64,000 nucleotides of DNA from Litchfieldia alkalitelluris (GTDB lineage Bacteria > Bacillota > Bacilli > Bacillales > Salisediminibacteriaceae). The position numbers and the translations under genes were made by a program. The notes below the pieces were generated by a model, which was not told where the DNA came from, did no database searches, and saw only the letters and a program-made list of their open reading frames with translations. Position 1 is the first letter of the stretch. Every line of letters begins with the position of its first letter. Where the stretch lies: the NCBI RefSeq assembly GCF_002153425.1, contig NZ_KZ119600.1, positions 3,934,143-3,998,142 of the forward strand, given 5' to 3'. Shown here one piece after another: positions 18,303 to 27,155 of this stretch.

Positions 18303-18392
18303 CTATTTAATCACGTACTTATATAGCATCTCTAAAAAATCATTCACATTTTCCGGAAGTTCCTCTGGAAGTACAGCCTTTTTCTTGATCAT
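18303..18392 (-). CDS. Putative 29-aa peptide
   Basis: Minus-strand frame of 29 codons, starting MIKKKAVLPEELPENV and ending LYKYVIK. CAGGAG lies 10 bases before the ATG and a terminator follows the stop, so it looks like a complete small transcription unit. It is amphipathic (acidic middle, basic ends) with no signal sequence or Cys. Not recognised. A regulatory peptide or a chance frame are both possible. Confidence 0.5.
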   Translation of the reverse strand: MIKKKAVLPEELPENVNDFLEMLYKYVIK

Positions 18393-18533
18393 ATTAACCA
18401 CGCTCCTGTTTGTTGTTATTGTTATAATCTAGTATTCTCAAGAAGTTAATAGATTATACAAATCTATTAAAAAAATTTTAAAAGATTTGTATGATCGGCT
18501 TGTACAATTGTCATTCCCCCCATCCTCCAGTTT

Positions 18534-18562
18534 GTAAACATGGGGACGGTTCTTCCGTTTAC
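18534..18562 (-). repeat. REP-like 29-bp palindrome, single copy
   Basis: Ends GTAAACA and CCGTTTAC with the core GGGACGGTTCT (minus orientation, taking GAACCGTCCC as plus). It lies in the gap between the 29-aa frame and the following hypothetical gene. Confidence 0.9.
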
Positions 18563-18613
18563 AAGTTTCCATTACCATACTGAAAGTGTGTAAATTAGTA
18601 ACTAATAGCTCAC

Positions 18614-18934
18614 CTAATGATACTTTTTTCGCAGTAATCTATTAACTCTCTTAACATATTCACTTTTATGTCGACCAAGTACATGTGACGCACGAAGCAG
18701 GATTTTGGAAGACGATGCAGTTCTTAAGAATGACACATCTTTCAGCTCAGAATCTATTAAAATTCGCCTTTCTAGCACAAAATGGGCATCACTTGTTTTA
18801 TATAGATTTAAGATAATTGTTTCCTTTGCCTTTGGCTCATTTGTCCCCATATCAAATGTGCTTGAATCTAAGAGCACACCTTCAAACATGAATTTTCCGC
18901 ATTCATAATTAAGAAGCTTATATTCTTTTTGCAT
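18614..18934 (-). CDS. Hypothetical protein, 106 aa
   Basis: A soluble, basic protein with no recognised family. It begins MQKEYKLLNYECGKFMFEGV and ends with a basic helix (RVNRLLRKKYH). The pattern of alternating strands in the first two thirds (FMFEGVLLDS, TIILNLYKTS, HFVLERRILIDS) suggests a small beta domain. AAAGGGG lies 10 bases before the chosen start; an ATG 18 bp further upstream is also in frame. It is flanked by REP elements on both sides. Confidence 0.7.
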   Translation of the reverse strand: MQKEYKLLNYECGKFMFEGVLLDSSTFDMGTNEPKAKETIILNLYKTSDAHFVLERRILIDSELKDVSFLRTASSSKILLRASHVLGRHKSEYVKRVNRLLRKKYH

Positions 18935-18963
18935 AAATGTAACCCCTTTCATATGAGCATGTT

Positions 18964-19027
18964 GTAAACGCGGGGACGGTTCTGGTGTTTACAAACGGAA
19001 TGAAACACCAGAAGTCTTCCCCGCGTT
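18964..19027. repeat. REP-like inverted pair (one intact, one degenerate)
   Basis: 18964-18992 is a full minus-orientation copy (GTAAACG, GGGACGGTTCT, GTGTTTAC). It is followed by a degenerate plus copy, AAACACCAGAAG...CCCCGCGTTC, so the two could fold into one long hairpin. Confidence 0.8.
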
Positions 19028-19115
19028 CTTGGCTGCAATTCAAACTCATCTCACAGCTTTATAGCTTTCCTATCTTAATCATATAGAACATTTCCAATCA
19101 AATAGAGGACAAATT

Positions 19116-19379
19116 ATGACTATTTGTCAAACGTTCCTACAAACCTTCTTACATACTAAACTAGTCTCGGAAGAAGCAATCGAATGGAAAATGGTAAGCT
19201 ATCAGTATGCCATTAATCACCTGAAACAAACTCTTTTTGATCATCTGGCGAAAGACCGTACTAACTCTCAAAAAGCAGCTCTTCCTCCTGTCTCACACCA
19301 TTCACAACCCTTGTTGTTTCTGGTCGTAAACGGGAGAACCGTCCCTGCGTTCACTCCCACGTTTATGATTCACATATGA
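19116..19379 (+). CDS. Possible 87-aa protein, C-terminus read through a REP
   Basis: A frame with AGAGGAC eight bases before its ATG. The first 65 residues look protein-like (MTICQTFLQTFLHTKLVSEE), but the tail NGRTVPAFTP is translated REP sequence and the frame runs convergent into the 3' end of the nhaC remnant. It may be a gene fragment extended by REP insertion or a chance frame. Confidence 0.3.
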   Translation: MTICQTFLQTFLHTKLVSEEAIEWKMVSYQYAINHLKQTLFDHLAKDRTNSQKAALPPVSHHSQPLLFLVVNGRTVPAFTPTFMIHI

Positions 19380-20354
19380 GTACGTCCATGTAATCAGTGG
19401 CATCACCAATAAGAATATTGCAAATGGCGCATACGTTAACACTGGTACTCCAACAATCGTACTGCATAGAATCGCCAAAAGGCTCCACGGCACAAGCCCT
19501 GCAAATACAACGGTGGAGTCTGCTATAATTCTAGCTAAATGCACGCTATTAAAATATGAATTCCAGTGTGGAAACAAAGTGCGAGCCGTAAGAATGATAG
19601 GAAACGACTGGTTTGGTGAAATTAGGGAAACACCTGCTGCGACACCAATAGATTGTGCTGTGTTTTTCGAAAGGGATGATTTATTGGAAAAAATTCTTTC
19701 GATGTATGGCTGAACCATTTGAGTGTCCTCCATGACCTGACAGTACGCCCCCACAATTAATATAAATATAATAAATGGTAGCATATCTAATAACCCATTT
19801 AATGAGTTTATTCCGAATGCGAGCCCTTCTAACCAAACACCAATTTCCACCCCGCGTCCAAGTAATATAACCACGGCAGTTACAATTCCTAATGTAAAAC
19901 ATCGTTTCATTTCCTGGCCTAACAGGATCATTATTAATAAAACCACTGGTGGAAGCAAGGAAACGGTTATCCCAATCCAATCTAATTGAGACACTGTCAA
20001 GAGTGCAGACGTCACCACCGTTTTTTTCACAAAAAAGTCTAGCAAAAGAAAAATGGATATTGTGAATGCAAAGCCCCACTTTAATGTTGGCATTATCGCC
20101 CTCAAATGTGCCCGAGAGTCTATTTCAACTGAGGCGCGAAGCAGCTGAAAAGAGCTAGAGATTGGCGATGTGCGGTCCCCAACAAAGCCACCGGAAATAA
20201 GTGCTCCTGCAACAACTGCACCAGGAAGCCCCAACTGCTCCCCTGCCACCATCATCGGCACCCCTACGATACTCAGGCTGGCGATGGCGGAACCAACAAC
20301 CATGGACATCATGGCAGTGACAAGAAACGCGATGGTAAAAAAACATACTAACAT
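19302..20354 (-). pseudogene. nhaC: nhaC-type Na+/H+ antiporter, 3' part (interrupted by IS110 element)
   Basis: The C-terminal 350 residues of an NhaC-family antiporter: about eight membrane helices and the family motif GALISGGFVGDRTSPISSSF (the D-x-x-S/T-P-x-S/D region). The N-terminal 110 residues lie at 21963-22292, beyond an IS110-family element; the two parts sum to about 460 aa, the normal NhaC length. The open frame of this part begins at an internal Met with no RBS. Its tail, RRDGSPVYDQ, is encoded by a REP copy (19326-19354) and is not part of the family. The antiporter is presumably inactive unless the element excises precisely. Confidence 0.88.
19326..19354 (+). repeat. REP-like palindrome inside the nhaC 3' end
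   Basis: A full plus-orientation copy (GTAAACG, GAGAACCGTCCC, CGTTCAC). It is read through in frame by the nhaC remnant, producing the C-terminal word RRDGSPVYD. Confidence 0.92.
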
Positions 20355-20356
20355 TA

Positions 20357-20580
20357 GTAGTACAGACCCCGGCCAGGGTTTGTGCTACTATTTTTTTATA
20401 GTAGAAGTGAAGTGAGGCCGACCAGCCTCTGGGACCATTATGGAGTCCGTATAAAAAACCGGCCGACTTCACACCCTTATTTGAATCAGTTTAGTATGTT
20501 GGGTCCGTAGAGATCGAGTAAAAGAAAGTGGAATCGATAAGGCAATGTGAAGGCTTCTATGATTGGCAAGAGAAGGAGAA
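20357..20580 (+). ncRNA. Putative bridge-RNA-like leader of the IS110 element
   Basis: The non-coding left end can fold strongly: TAGTAG...CTACTA enclosing ACCC/GGGT (20357-20395), then GTGAAGT...ACTTCAC (20407-20472) closing GGCC/GGCC and internal loops. In IS110-group elements this position encodes the bridge (seek) RNA that pairs with target and donor DNA. Assignment is by position and fold potential; the guide loops were not resolved. Confidence 0.5.
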
Positions 20581-21807
20581 ATGAACATGAAACATGTACT
20601 GGCGTTCGATGTTAGTATGGGGAAAAGTACAATGGTTATCTATAACCGTTATAAGAAATGTGAATTTGAAGGCGAAATCAATCATAATAAAACGTCTTTT
20701 AAAGCATTAAATGATAAGATTTGTGAAATTACTACACTAGATGGTCAAGCACCTGACATTGTATTTGAAGCATCAGGAGTTTACTCAAGAGCTTTAGAAT
20801 ACTTCTGTCAAACAGAAGGGCACACCTATCATAGAGTTAGCCCATTAGAAGCAAATCTACAAACGGCTTCCATGCGCCGGCATAAGACGGATAAGAGTGA
20901 TGCTCACGAGCTCGCTAAATCCCATTTTCGAACAGAACGTTCAACGACGTACCAGGAAGAAAGCTATTATAAACAAATGCGTGCACTAACACGTTATTAT
21001 GATGAATTAGACAGTGAAGTCATTGATCTTTTCAGCCGAATGCACGCTATTTTACAACAAAGTTTCCCTGAATTAGAGCGTATGTTTTCCAAACGCTCTG
21101 CACTCTTTTTAAATATCGTTCAACTTTATCCCCACCCCGATGAAGTATTGGGATGTTCCAAAACCGTTATACGAAATAGAATAAAAGCGAATACAAAAAA
21201 GAATTTATCCCTTGCCCGTGCCGAAGCAAAGGCTATAGAGCTACTTAATGCAGCGAAAGATTCTTATCCAGCAATTTCACAAGATGATGTACGCTGTGAT
21301 CAAGTACGAGATTACGCTAAACGTATCACAGAACTAAAAGAGAAAAAAGAACAGCTAGTAAAACAAATGGTTGAACTTTCAAGAGAACGTAACGAATATC
21401 AAGTGTTACTTTCCTTCCCGGGGATTGGTGAAGTAACAGCCGTAAGACTTATTGGAGAATTAGGGGATCTACGCCGTTTCCAAAGCCACAAACAATTAAA
21501 TGCTTATGTCGGGATCGACATCATGCGGTATCAATCTGGAAATACATTTTACAAAGATAAAATTAACAAACGGGGAAATAACAAGCTACGAAAAATCTTA
21601 TACTTTATGATTCAGACGATGATTAAATTACGTAAAAGAATCAAGAATCATATTGTAGAGTACTATGATAAATTAAAAACGCAACCTCAAGGGAAACCCC
21701 ATAAAGTTGCGTCGATTGCGTGTGTGAACAAGTTTTTGAAAGTGGCATTCCATCTACTCACACACAACATCACCTATGATTACGAAGAAGCATCAGCCAC
21801 TTCGTAA
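20581..21807 (+). CDS. IS110-family DEDD transposase
   Basis: A recombinase of 408 aa with the N-terminal RuvC-like DEDD domain (LAFDVSMGKST; VFEASGVYS; TDKSDAHELA) and the C-terminal Tnp20 domain with its helix-hairpin-helix (LLSFPGIGEVTAVRLIGELG) and the serine region YQSGNTFYKDKINKRGN. AGAAGGAG precedes the ATG at 20581; an upstream TTG at 20563 is also in frame but lacks an RBS. The gene looks intact, so the element may still be active. Confidence 0.95.
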   Translation: MNMKHVLAFDVSMGKSTMVIYNRYKKCEFEGEINHNKTSFKALNDKICEITTLDGQAPDIVFEASGVYSRALEYFCQTEGHTYHRVSPLEANLQTASMRRHKTDKSDAHELAKSHFRTERSTTYQEESYYKQMRALTRYYDELDSEVIDLFSRMHAILQQSFPELERMFSKRSALFLNIVQLYPHPDEVLGCSKTVIRNRIKANTKKNLSLARAEAKAIELLNAAKDSYPAISQDDVRCDQVRDYAKRITELKEKKEQLVKQMVELSRERNEYQVLLSFPGIGEVTAVRLIGELGDLRRFQSHKQLNAYVGIDIMRYQSGNTFYKDKINKRGNNKLRKILYFMIQTMIKLRKRIKNHIVEYYDKLKTQPQGKPHKVASIACVNKFLKVAFHLLTHNITYDYEEASATS

Positions 21808-21879
21808 ATAGTTATCTATACTATACCATACTTGACCTTTCGAAAAAACTTATCTCGTCAGGTCTATTTGGCATGTGCA

Positions 21880-21925
21880 AATTAATTTTGAGTTGGAGGG
21901 GTACCCCTCCAACTCAAAATTAATT
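21880..21925. repeat. Perfect 46-bp palindrome at the right end of the IS110 element
   Basis: Each arm is 23 bp, centred on GGGGTACCCC between 21902 and 21903, with AATTAATTTTGAGTTGG on the left arm and its exact complement on the right. It lies between the transposase stop and the resumed nhaC sequence. Confidence 0.9.
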
Positions 21926-21962
21926 CATCCAACATAAATAAAAAAAGATGAAAACACTTGAC

Positions 21963-22292
21963 TGTAGGTAAGAAATAGGTTGGGGAAATTAACGACAGAA
22001 ATAATTCATTCAGGTGGTTGATCGTGCCTGAATAATACCACGTCGGCAAAAGGAGCCCGATGAAAAAAAGCAGCCAGGCCACATTCACATTGCGTTTTAT
22101 CCCCTTCTTTGAAGATTTAAGTACGTCTCTCAATTGAAAACCATTACGCCTTCCGAAAAACGAGATTAATAGAAAGCCCGGAATAATCGCCAAATAAAGT
22201 GGAAAATCCAAGCTAATTGCCACCATCAACATGGTGACCGTAACAAAAAATATCAATAGCACTTCGTATAAAGCAAATTGTCTCTGCATCAT
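21963..22292 (-). pseudogene. nhaC: nhaC-type antiporter, 5' part
   Basis: The first 110 codons of NhaC: hydrophobic start (ALYEVLLIFFVTVTMLMVAI), then LFFIGLLLPTWYYSGTINHL and SLISPTYFLPT, after which similarity ends and IS-derived codons follow to a stop at 21882. A REP pair abuts the start codon (22288-22316) and no Shine-Dalgarno sequence is visible, so expression may have been lost even before the IS insertion. Confidence 0.85.
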
Positions 22293-22360
22293 CGGAGGGA
22301 CGGTTCTTGCGTTTACAATTGTCAGACAATTGTAAACGCAAGAACCGCCCCCATGTTCAC
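22288..22360. repeat. REP-like inverted pair with AATTGTC spacer
   Basis: A minus copy (22288-22316, left end degenerate) and a plus copy (22332-22360) separated by AATTGTCAGACAATT, giving one long hairpin. The same spacer is found in the pair at 44597-44669, so these two pairs are copies of one compound unit. Confidence 0.92.
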
Positions 22361-22367
22361 CCCCATG

Positions 22368-23066
22368 TTAAGTTTTCATTTTATCATCTTTGCTGTCAAT
22401 ATAAAGGGAGCCGTCCTGTTGAACTTCCGCATAGAAAACTTGTGATATATCCTTTATTCCAGCTTGGATCAACCGGTTTTTTAACCAATTCTCACTTAAA
22501 TCTAATCTCGAAAGGTTATTAGTAATTACCCTTCCATCCGAAATGACTTCCGTAGAAGCAGGGTAAATAGTCATATTTTGTGGAACATTTATATCTCCCT
22601 TTGTCGCTGGAAGTTTGTTTTGTTTTAATTTTACAGATAGATACCCGCTCGTTTCAAAATAGGCGCTATCCACATCATTCAAGGAAAACACACCTTGTTG
22701 CCTTAAGAGTGTCTTTAAACTATCCATATCTAGGCGTGTCGTTCGCAGGGAATTCTCCATGATTTTCCCTTCCTTAATCACAATAATCGGTTCCCCCGTC
22801 GTAACTTTTCGAGCCTTTTTAAACTTTATATCAATAACTTCCATTATTAATGTGAATATTGTCCAACCCACCAGAGCCATAACGCCGTTACGAATACTTA
22901 AGTTGGGGTTTGTCGCGAGATTCGCAGTAATTGATCCAATAGCAATTGCCGAAACAAAATTGAAAAAAGTCATCTGTGCTATCTCTTTCCTACCCATTAT
23001 TCTAGCTAGGACAAATAGCACTAGATAGGCCGTAATCAAACGAAGCAATAGATTTGTCAGTTCCAT
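22368..23066 (-). CDS. YetF-type (DUF421) membrane protein
   Basis: A 232-aa protein of the YetF/YrbG/YkjA family. Two to three N-terminal membrane helices (LLLRLITAYLVLFVLARIMG) are followed by the conserved GRKEIAQMTFFNFVSAIAIG and a soluble DUF421 domain (EPIIVIKEGKIMENSLRTTR, LKTLLRQQGVFSLNDVDSAY). In B. subtilis such proteins are spore-membrane or envelope proteins; function is not established. The start at 23066 follows TTGGAGGAATTACTAT; the frame is open for 33 more codons without an RBS. Confidence 0.9.
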   Translation of the reverse strand: MELTNLLLRLITAYLVLFVLARIMGRKEIAQMTFFNFVSAIAIGSITANLATNPNLSIRNGVMALVGWTIFTLIMEVIDIKFKKARKVTTGEPIIVIKEGKIMENSLRTTRLDMDSLKTLLRQQGVFSLNDVDSAYFETSGYLSVKLKQNKLPATKGDINVPQNMTIYPASTEVISDGRVITNNLSRLDLSENWLKNRLIQAGIKDISQVFYAEVQQDGSLYIDSKDDKMKT

Positions 23067-23235
23067 ATAGTAATTCCTCCAAGTTCTTGATAATCCTAAC
23101 ATGGATATTGTTTCCTTAAATGTTAAGAAATATTCGAATGGAGGCGTCAGACGTTGACTAATCATTATTTGCTCGCTTTATATGTAGTAACTAATTTTTA
23201 TTAGGTTTTTTGTTAAAAAGATCACCTGTTTAAGA

Positions 23236-23272
23236 CAAAAAGACCTAATCCAAATATAGATCAGGCCTTTTC
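23236..23272 (-). terminator. Terminator of the aldolase gene
   Basis: Minus strand AAAAGGCCTGATC pairs with GATTAGGTCTTTTT (one mismatch), ending in a T run. A REP copy adjoins it directly. Confidence 0.75.
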
Positions 23273-23301
23273 GTGAACGCAAGAACCGTCCCTTCGTTTA
23301 C
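23273..23301 (+). repeat. REP-like palindrome, single copy
   Basis: Full plus copy (GTGAACG, AAGAACCGTCCC, CGTTTAC), between the terminator and the stop codon of the aldolase gene. Confidence 0.92.
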
Positions 23302-23316
23302 CAGCCACCACACGTT

Positions 23317-24228
23317 TTACAGGGCTAATTTGGTCATGATTTCTTTTAGCTTTTCTACTCTTTCTGGTTCTAGTTTTTTGACCGGTGGTAAAACTTCTGT
23401 TGAAACTTCTACACCGCTCAACACGATTGCTTCCTTGATAACGTTCACGAATGGTGTTGCCAACGTGTACATGCTAGGAATTGCGGCAAGTTTTTCATTC
23501 AGTTCTAGCACTCTCACAAAATTTTTCCCAACAAATGCTTGGCAAGCTTCAATAGAAATTTCCGGCGCAAAGTTCCCACTTGCCGAAATAATCCCATCGC
23601 CTCCAAGGCTCAGCGTATTAATGAGAAGATCCTCAAATCCACAGAGGACGCTGAAATCTGACTTGTAACCTTTAACTTGATGAATCATCTCCCGTACATG
23701 CCCAATGTCATTGACCGTTTCTTTAATCCCAACGATATTATCATGAGCTTGAACTAGCTTGAGGACAAACTCCGCCGAGAGGTCCTGACCTGTGAGGGCT
23801 GGGAAATTATATAAGAGCACTGGCAGGTCTGTCGCAGCTGCGATCGTGCTGAAGTGGTGAAAAAGATAGTCAGCCTCTAGCTTCGCATAGTAAGGATTGA
23901 TCACAACAACACCATCTGCCCCAATCATTGCAGCATGCTCATTCAGTTCCATCACTTCACGCGTGCTAGTTGCTCCCGTCCCTATCAGCACGGGCACCCG
24001 ACCATTGACATAAGTCACTGCAAATTCAGCCACTTCCTTCCGCTCACCTTGGCTCATTTGACTGAATTCTCCCCCAGTCCCAAGGAAAAAGAGTCCATTG
24101 ACACCTTTGCCTATTAAATGATCAATCAAACGGCCCATGCCTTCCTTGTCCAGAGCCCCTTCTGTTGTTACGATCGTTGACACTGGCGGAATGACCCCAG
24201 TGAAAGGATTGTTATTTTTATTGATCAT
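23317..24228 (-). CDS. DapA-family aldolase, probably 2-keto-3-deoxy-pentonate aldolase
   Basis: A 303-aa class I aldolase of the DHDPS/NAL superfamily. It has GLFFLGTGGEFSQMS (equivalent of the GTTGE loop), the catalytic Tyr in PVLLYNFP and the Schiff-base Lys in NIVGIKETVND. It is followed in the same orientation upstream by a YjhG/YagF-type dehydratase. In E. coli the pairs YjhG-YjhH and YagF-YagE convert D-xylonate to pyruvate and glycolaldehyde, so this is probably the YagE/YjhH equivalent rather than a lysine gene. RBS AGAGGAGGACGAGATC. Confidence 0.82.
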   Translation of the reverse strand: MINKNNNPFTGVIPPVSTIVTTEGALDKEGMGRLIDHLIGKGVNGLFFLGTGGEFSQMSQGERKEVAEFAVTYVNGRVPVLIGTGATSTREVMELNEHAAMIGADGVVVINPYYAKLEADYLFHHFSTIAAATDLPVLLYNFPALTGQDLSAEFVLKLVQAHDNIVGIKETVNDIGHVREMIHQVKGYKSDFSVLCGFEDLLINTLSLGGDGIISASGNFAPEISIEACQAFVGKNFVRVLELNEKLAAIPSMYTLATPFVNVIKEAIVLSGVEVSTEVLPPVKKLEPERVEKLKEIMTKLAL

Positions 24229-24288
24229 GATCTCGTCCTCCTCTACAATTTTTTCGTTCGTTTTTTTGTATAAAAAGGTAAAGTATCT

Positions 24289-24757
24289 CTATCTCACGCG
24301 AAGTTGCGTAGATTTCCCTTTTTCGCGTGCGATTAGCTGTCTATAGAACGCGAACTCACGCGGATTCCTCTTTTTCGCGTACGATTAACTGTCTATCGAA
24401 CGCGAATTCACGCGGATTCCTCTTTTTCGCGTGCGATTAACTGTCTATCGAACGCGAACTTACGCGACTTTCCCTTTTTCGCGTGCGATTACACCTCTAT
24501 CTCACGCGAACTTACGCGACTTTCCCTTTTTCGCGTGCGATTAGCTGTCTATCTCACGCGAATTTGCGTAGATTCCTCTTTTTCGCGTGCGATTAGCTGT
24601 CTATCGAACGCGAACTCACGCGGATTCCTCTTCTTCACGTGAGATTAACGCTCTATCGAACGCGAACTCACGCAGATTCCTCTTTTTCGCGTGAGATTAA
24701 CGCTCTATCGAACGCGAACTTACGCGACTTTCCCTTTTTCGCGTGAGATTACCCGCC
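24289..24757. repeat. 52-bp tandem dyad array 3 (about 9 units)
   Basis: Units of 52 bp contain TTTTTCGCGTGCGATTA, a CTGTCTATC segment and CGAACGCGAACTCACGCGGA. TTCGCG and CGCGAA form the dyad; ACGCG is repeated within the unit. The array separates the dehydratase gene from the aldolase gene although both point left. Confidence 0.9.
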
Positions 24758-24822
24758 CAATTCAATAATTAGTTACCTGAATCAGGAGTCAGCCCCACCG
24801 TCAGGACGGATCTACCCCAAGC

Positions 24823-26937
24823 TTAGTCCCCAGCTTCCATTCCCTTTCGAAGTACCTCGATGATTTTGTCCACATCATAGACACTTCCTTTCCAGGTGCC
24901 GCCGCTTGCAGCCTGCAGTGCGGCCCATAACCTCGTGTCATCAGGAAGGTCTGCGTTAGCAGCCAAATCTGGGTGAGATTCCCTCGAAGCGAGGACAGCC
25001 GCACCCTCTTTTTCCCCAAGCTCGTAAGAATTCGCCCCAGATCCAGAACTACGCCCAGACCCAGCTCCAACTTCAGACTCAGTTCCTGCCCCAATTCCAG
25101 CCCCCTCCCCGGCCTCGCCAACAAAATTAATTGAAGCTTCGAGCTCGCGGCAGTCGATCCGCACTTCTACCACATCTCCGTCACGCAGCTTGCCTAACGG
25201 ACCTCCAGCCAGAGCTTCTGGACCGACGTGGCCGATGCAGGCCCCAGTGGACACGCCAGAGAATCGTGCATCCGTGATGAGAGTGACGTGCTTCCCGAAC
25301 GGCAGGTGCTTCATCGCTGATGTAACCTGGTAGGTCTCTTCCATTCCCGTTCCAGACGGCCCGCATCCCATCAAGATGATGATGTCCTTCGCCTTGATGT
25401 CGCCAGATTTAATTGCCTTGATAACCGCCTTTTCAGATTGGAAAACTTTGACCGCACCCTTATGATAATAGACGCCATTTTCATCTAAGGTAGAAGGATC
25501 GATCGATGTGGATTTCACAACGGACCCCTCCGGCGCAATATTTCCAGTTGGAAAAGTGATCGTTGATGTCATGCCAATTTCCTTCGCTCTCTCGGGACTC
25601 ATGATCACATCGTCCGGGTCAATTCCGTCTTGTTGCAATCGCGCCCTCACAAGCTTGCGACGCTCCGAGTGCTCCCACCAATCGAGAACATCTCCGAGTC
25701 GTTCTCCAGTGATCGTCTTGACGTTGAGATCCAGCAACTCTAGTTTTCGCAGATGCAACATTACTTCAGGCACACCCCCTGCTAGGAAAACACGGACGGT
25801 TGGATGATCCATTGGGCCATTCGGCAAAGCACTCACGAGGCGCGGAACTTGTTTGTTGATTGACTTCCAGTCTTCAATGTCCGCGACTCGGCGACCTGCC
25901 GCATGGGCAATCGCCGGTATGTGCAATAATAGATTGGTAGAACCACCAAAAGCGGCATGCACCACCATAGCGTTTCTGATCGCTGCATCAGTGATAATAT
26001 CCTTCGTAGTAAGATTCTGTGAAATGGCATTCGTTACAGCCCTCACTGATTGGCGAGCCATTTCCTTCCAAATCTTCTCACCAGATGGTGCCAATGCGCC
26101 ATGTGGAACGGTGAGTCCAAGGGCTTCCGCTACCACCTGGGCACTTGCTGCTGTTCCAAGGAATTGACAGCCCCCACCAGGTGTCGCACAAGCTCGACAA
26201 CCTAATTCAGCTGCTTCCTTTAATGTGATTTCCTCTTTTGCATATCTTGCTCCAATGGTCTGAATTTTCCCTGCATCTTCTCCTGATGTTGGTGGTAGCG
26301 TGACTCCACCTGGGACAATCACTGTCGGAAGATCATGCATCGCTGCAAGCCCCATAATCATGGCAGGCAGACCCTTATCACAAGTTGCAACTCCCATCAC
26401 AGCCTTCCTTCGTGGCAAGGATCTGATTAGTCGACGCATGACGAGCGATGCGTCATTTCTATATGGAAGCGAATCAAACATTCCTGTTGTTCCTTGTGTT
26501 CGTCCATCACATGGATCACTTACAAACCCTGCAAAAGGAATATTACCTTGTTTTTTCAGCTCACGGGCAGCTTCCTTCATCAGCACGTCCACTTCCCAAT
26601 GCCCAGTATGATAACCAAGGGCTAATGGGGAGCCATCTTCTTCCTTTATTCCACCTTGTGTACCAAGGATCAAAACTTCCTGTCCTGTTAGTTGGTTCGG
26701 CTTCCATCCCATTCCTACGTTTTGGGAAAGGCCAAATAAATCACCACTACTCCAGTTAAGGAGCATCTCATGGGTCAAGGGTAATTCTCCTTCAGGTCCT
26801 GCATTGTGAGTTCTCATTGCAGTGATCATTTCGTTTAAACTCTCGTTTGTATCCAAGTCTGAACTTGAATCTGATTGCGCGCTCGAGTCGTTTGAATGCG
26901 TTTCCATTATTTCTTTTAATCTATCAATATGAGACAA
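24823..26937 (-). CDS. yjhG: IlvD/Edd-family dehydratase, YjhG/YagF (D-xylonate dehydratase) type
   Basis: An Fe-S dehydratase of 704 aa. It has [20 protein letters not shown], the cluster Cys regions [12 protein letters not shown] and [15 protein letters not shown], and [18 protein letters not shown] near the C-terminus, which fit the YjhG/YagF subgroup more than IlvD. E. coli YjhG has 655 aa; the excess is a Gly/Ser/Glu-rich insert at about residues 605-650 that breaks the C-terminal domain. It starts with TTG behind GGGGGAGAGGTTTC. Together with the aldolase downstream it suggests oxidative pentose breakdown. Confidence 0.88.
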   Translation of the reverse strand: MSHIDRLKEIMETHSNDSSAQSDSSSDLDTNESLNEMITAMRTHNAGPEGELPLTHEMLLNWSSGDLFGLSQNVGMGWKPNQLTGQEVLILGTQGGIKEEDGSPLALGYHTGHWEVDVLMKEAARELKKQGNIPFAGFVSDPCDGRTQGTTGMFDSLPYRNDASLVMRRLIRSLPRRKAVMGVATCDKGLPAMIMGLAAMHDLPTVIVPGGVTLPPTSGEDAGKIQTIGARYAKEEITLKEAAELGCRACATPGGGCQFLGTAASAQVVAEALGLTVPHGALAPSGEKIWKEMARQSVRAVTNAISQNLTTKDIITDAAIRNAMVVHAAFGGSTNLLLHIPAIAHAAGRRVADIEDWKSINKQVPRLVSALPNGPMDHPTVRVFLAGGVPEVMLHLRKLELLDLNVKTITGERLGDVLDWWEHSERRKLVRARLQQDGIDPDDVIMSPERAKEIGMTSTITFPTGNIAPEGSVVKSTSIDPSTLDENGVYYHKGAVKVFQSEKAVIKAIKSGDIKAKDIIILMGCGPSGTGMEETYQVTSAMKHLPFGKHVTLITDARFSGVSTGACIGHVGPEALAGGPLGKLRDGDVVEVRIDCRELEASINFVGEAGEGAGIGAGTESEVGAGSGRSSGSGANSYELGEKEGAAVLASRESHPDLAANADLPDDTRLWAALQAASGGTWKGSVYDVDKIIEVLRKGMEAGD

Positions 26938-26987
26938 GAAACCTCTCCCCCTTCTCTATCTATATCAAGTATCATAACATAAAGATT

Positions 26988-27016
26988 GTGAACGTAGGGA
27001 CGGTTCTTGCGTTCAC
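26988..27016 (-). repeat. REP-like palindrome upstream of the dehydratase gene
   Basis: Full minus copy (GTGAACG, GGGACGGTTCT, GCGTTCAC), 50 bp before the dehydratase start. Confidence 0.92.
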
Positions 27017-27084
27017 AAAGATAGGATAAATCCGACTTGTTATGCATGCAACAACAATTGATTCGTCCATGCAATAAACAATGC

Positions 27085-27113
27085 ATAAACGCAAGAACCG
27101 TCCCCCTGATTAC
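27085..27113 (+). repeat. REP-like palindrome, slightly degenerate
   Basis: Plus copy (ATAAACG, AAGAACCGTCCCC, GATTAC). With the copy at 26988 it forms an inverted pair spaced by about 70 bp. Confidence 0.8.
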
Positions 27114-27155
27114 ACCAGGAGGACGGTCCAAAAAGCTTTCATTACTAATCACATC

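Larger units (their letters stand above)
20357..21962 (+). mobile_element. IS110-family insertion sequence in nhaC
   Basis: Bounded by the two nhaC fragments, with about 225 bp before and 155 bp after the transposase gene. Like other IS110 elements it has no clear terminal inverted repeats or long target duplication, so the ends given are estimates from where NhaC similarity stops. Confidence 0.85.
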
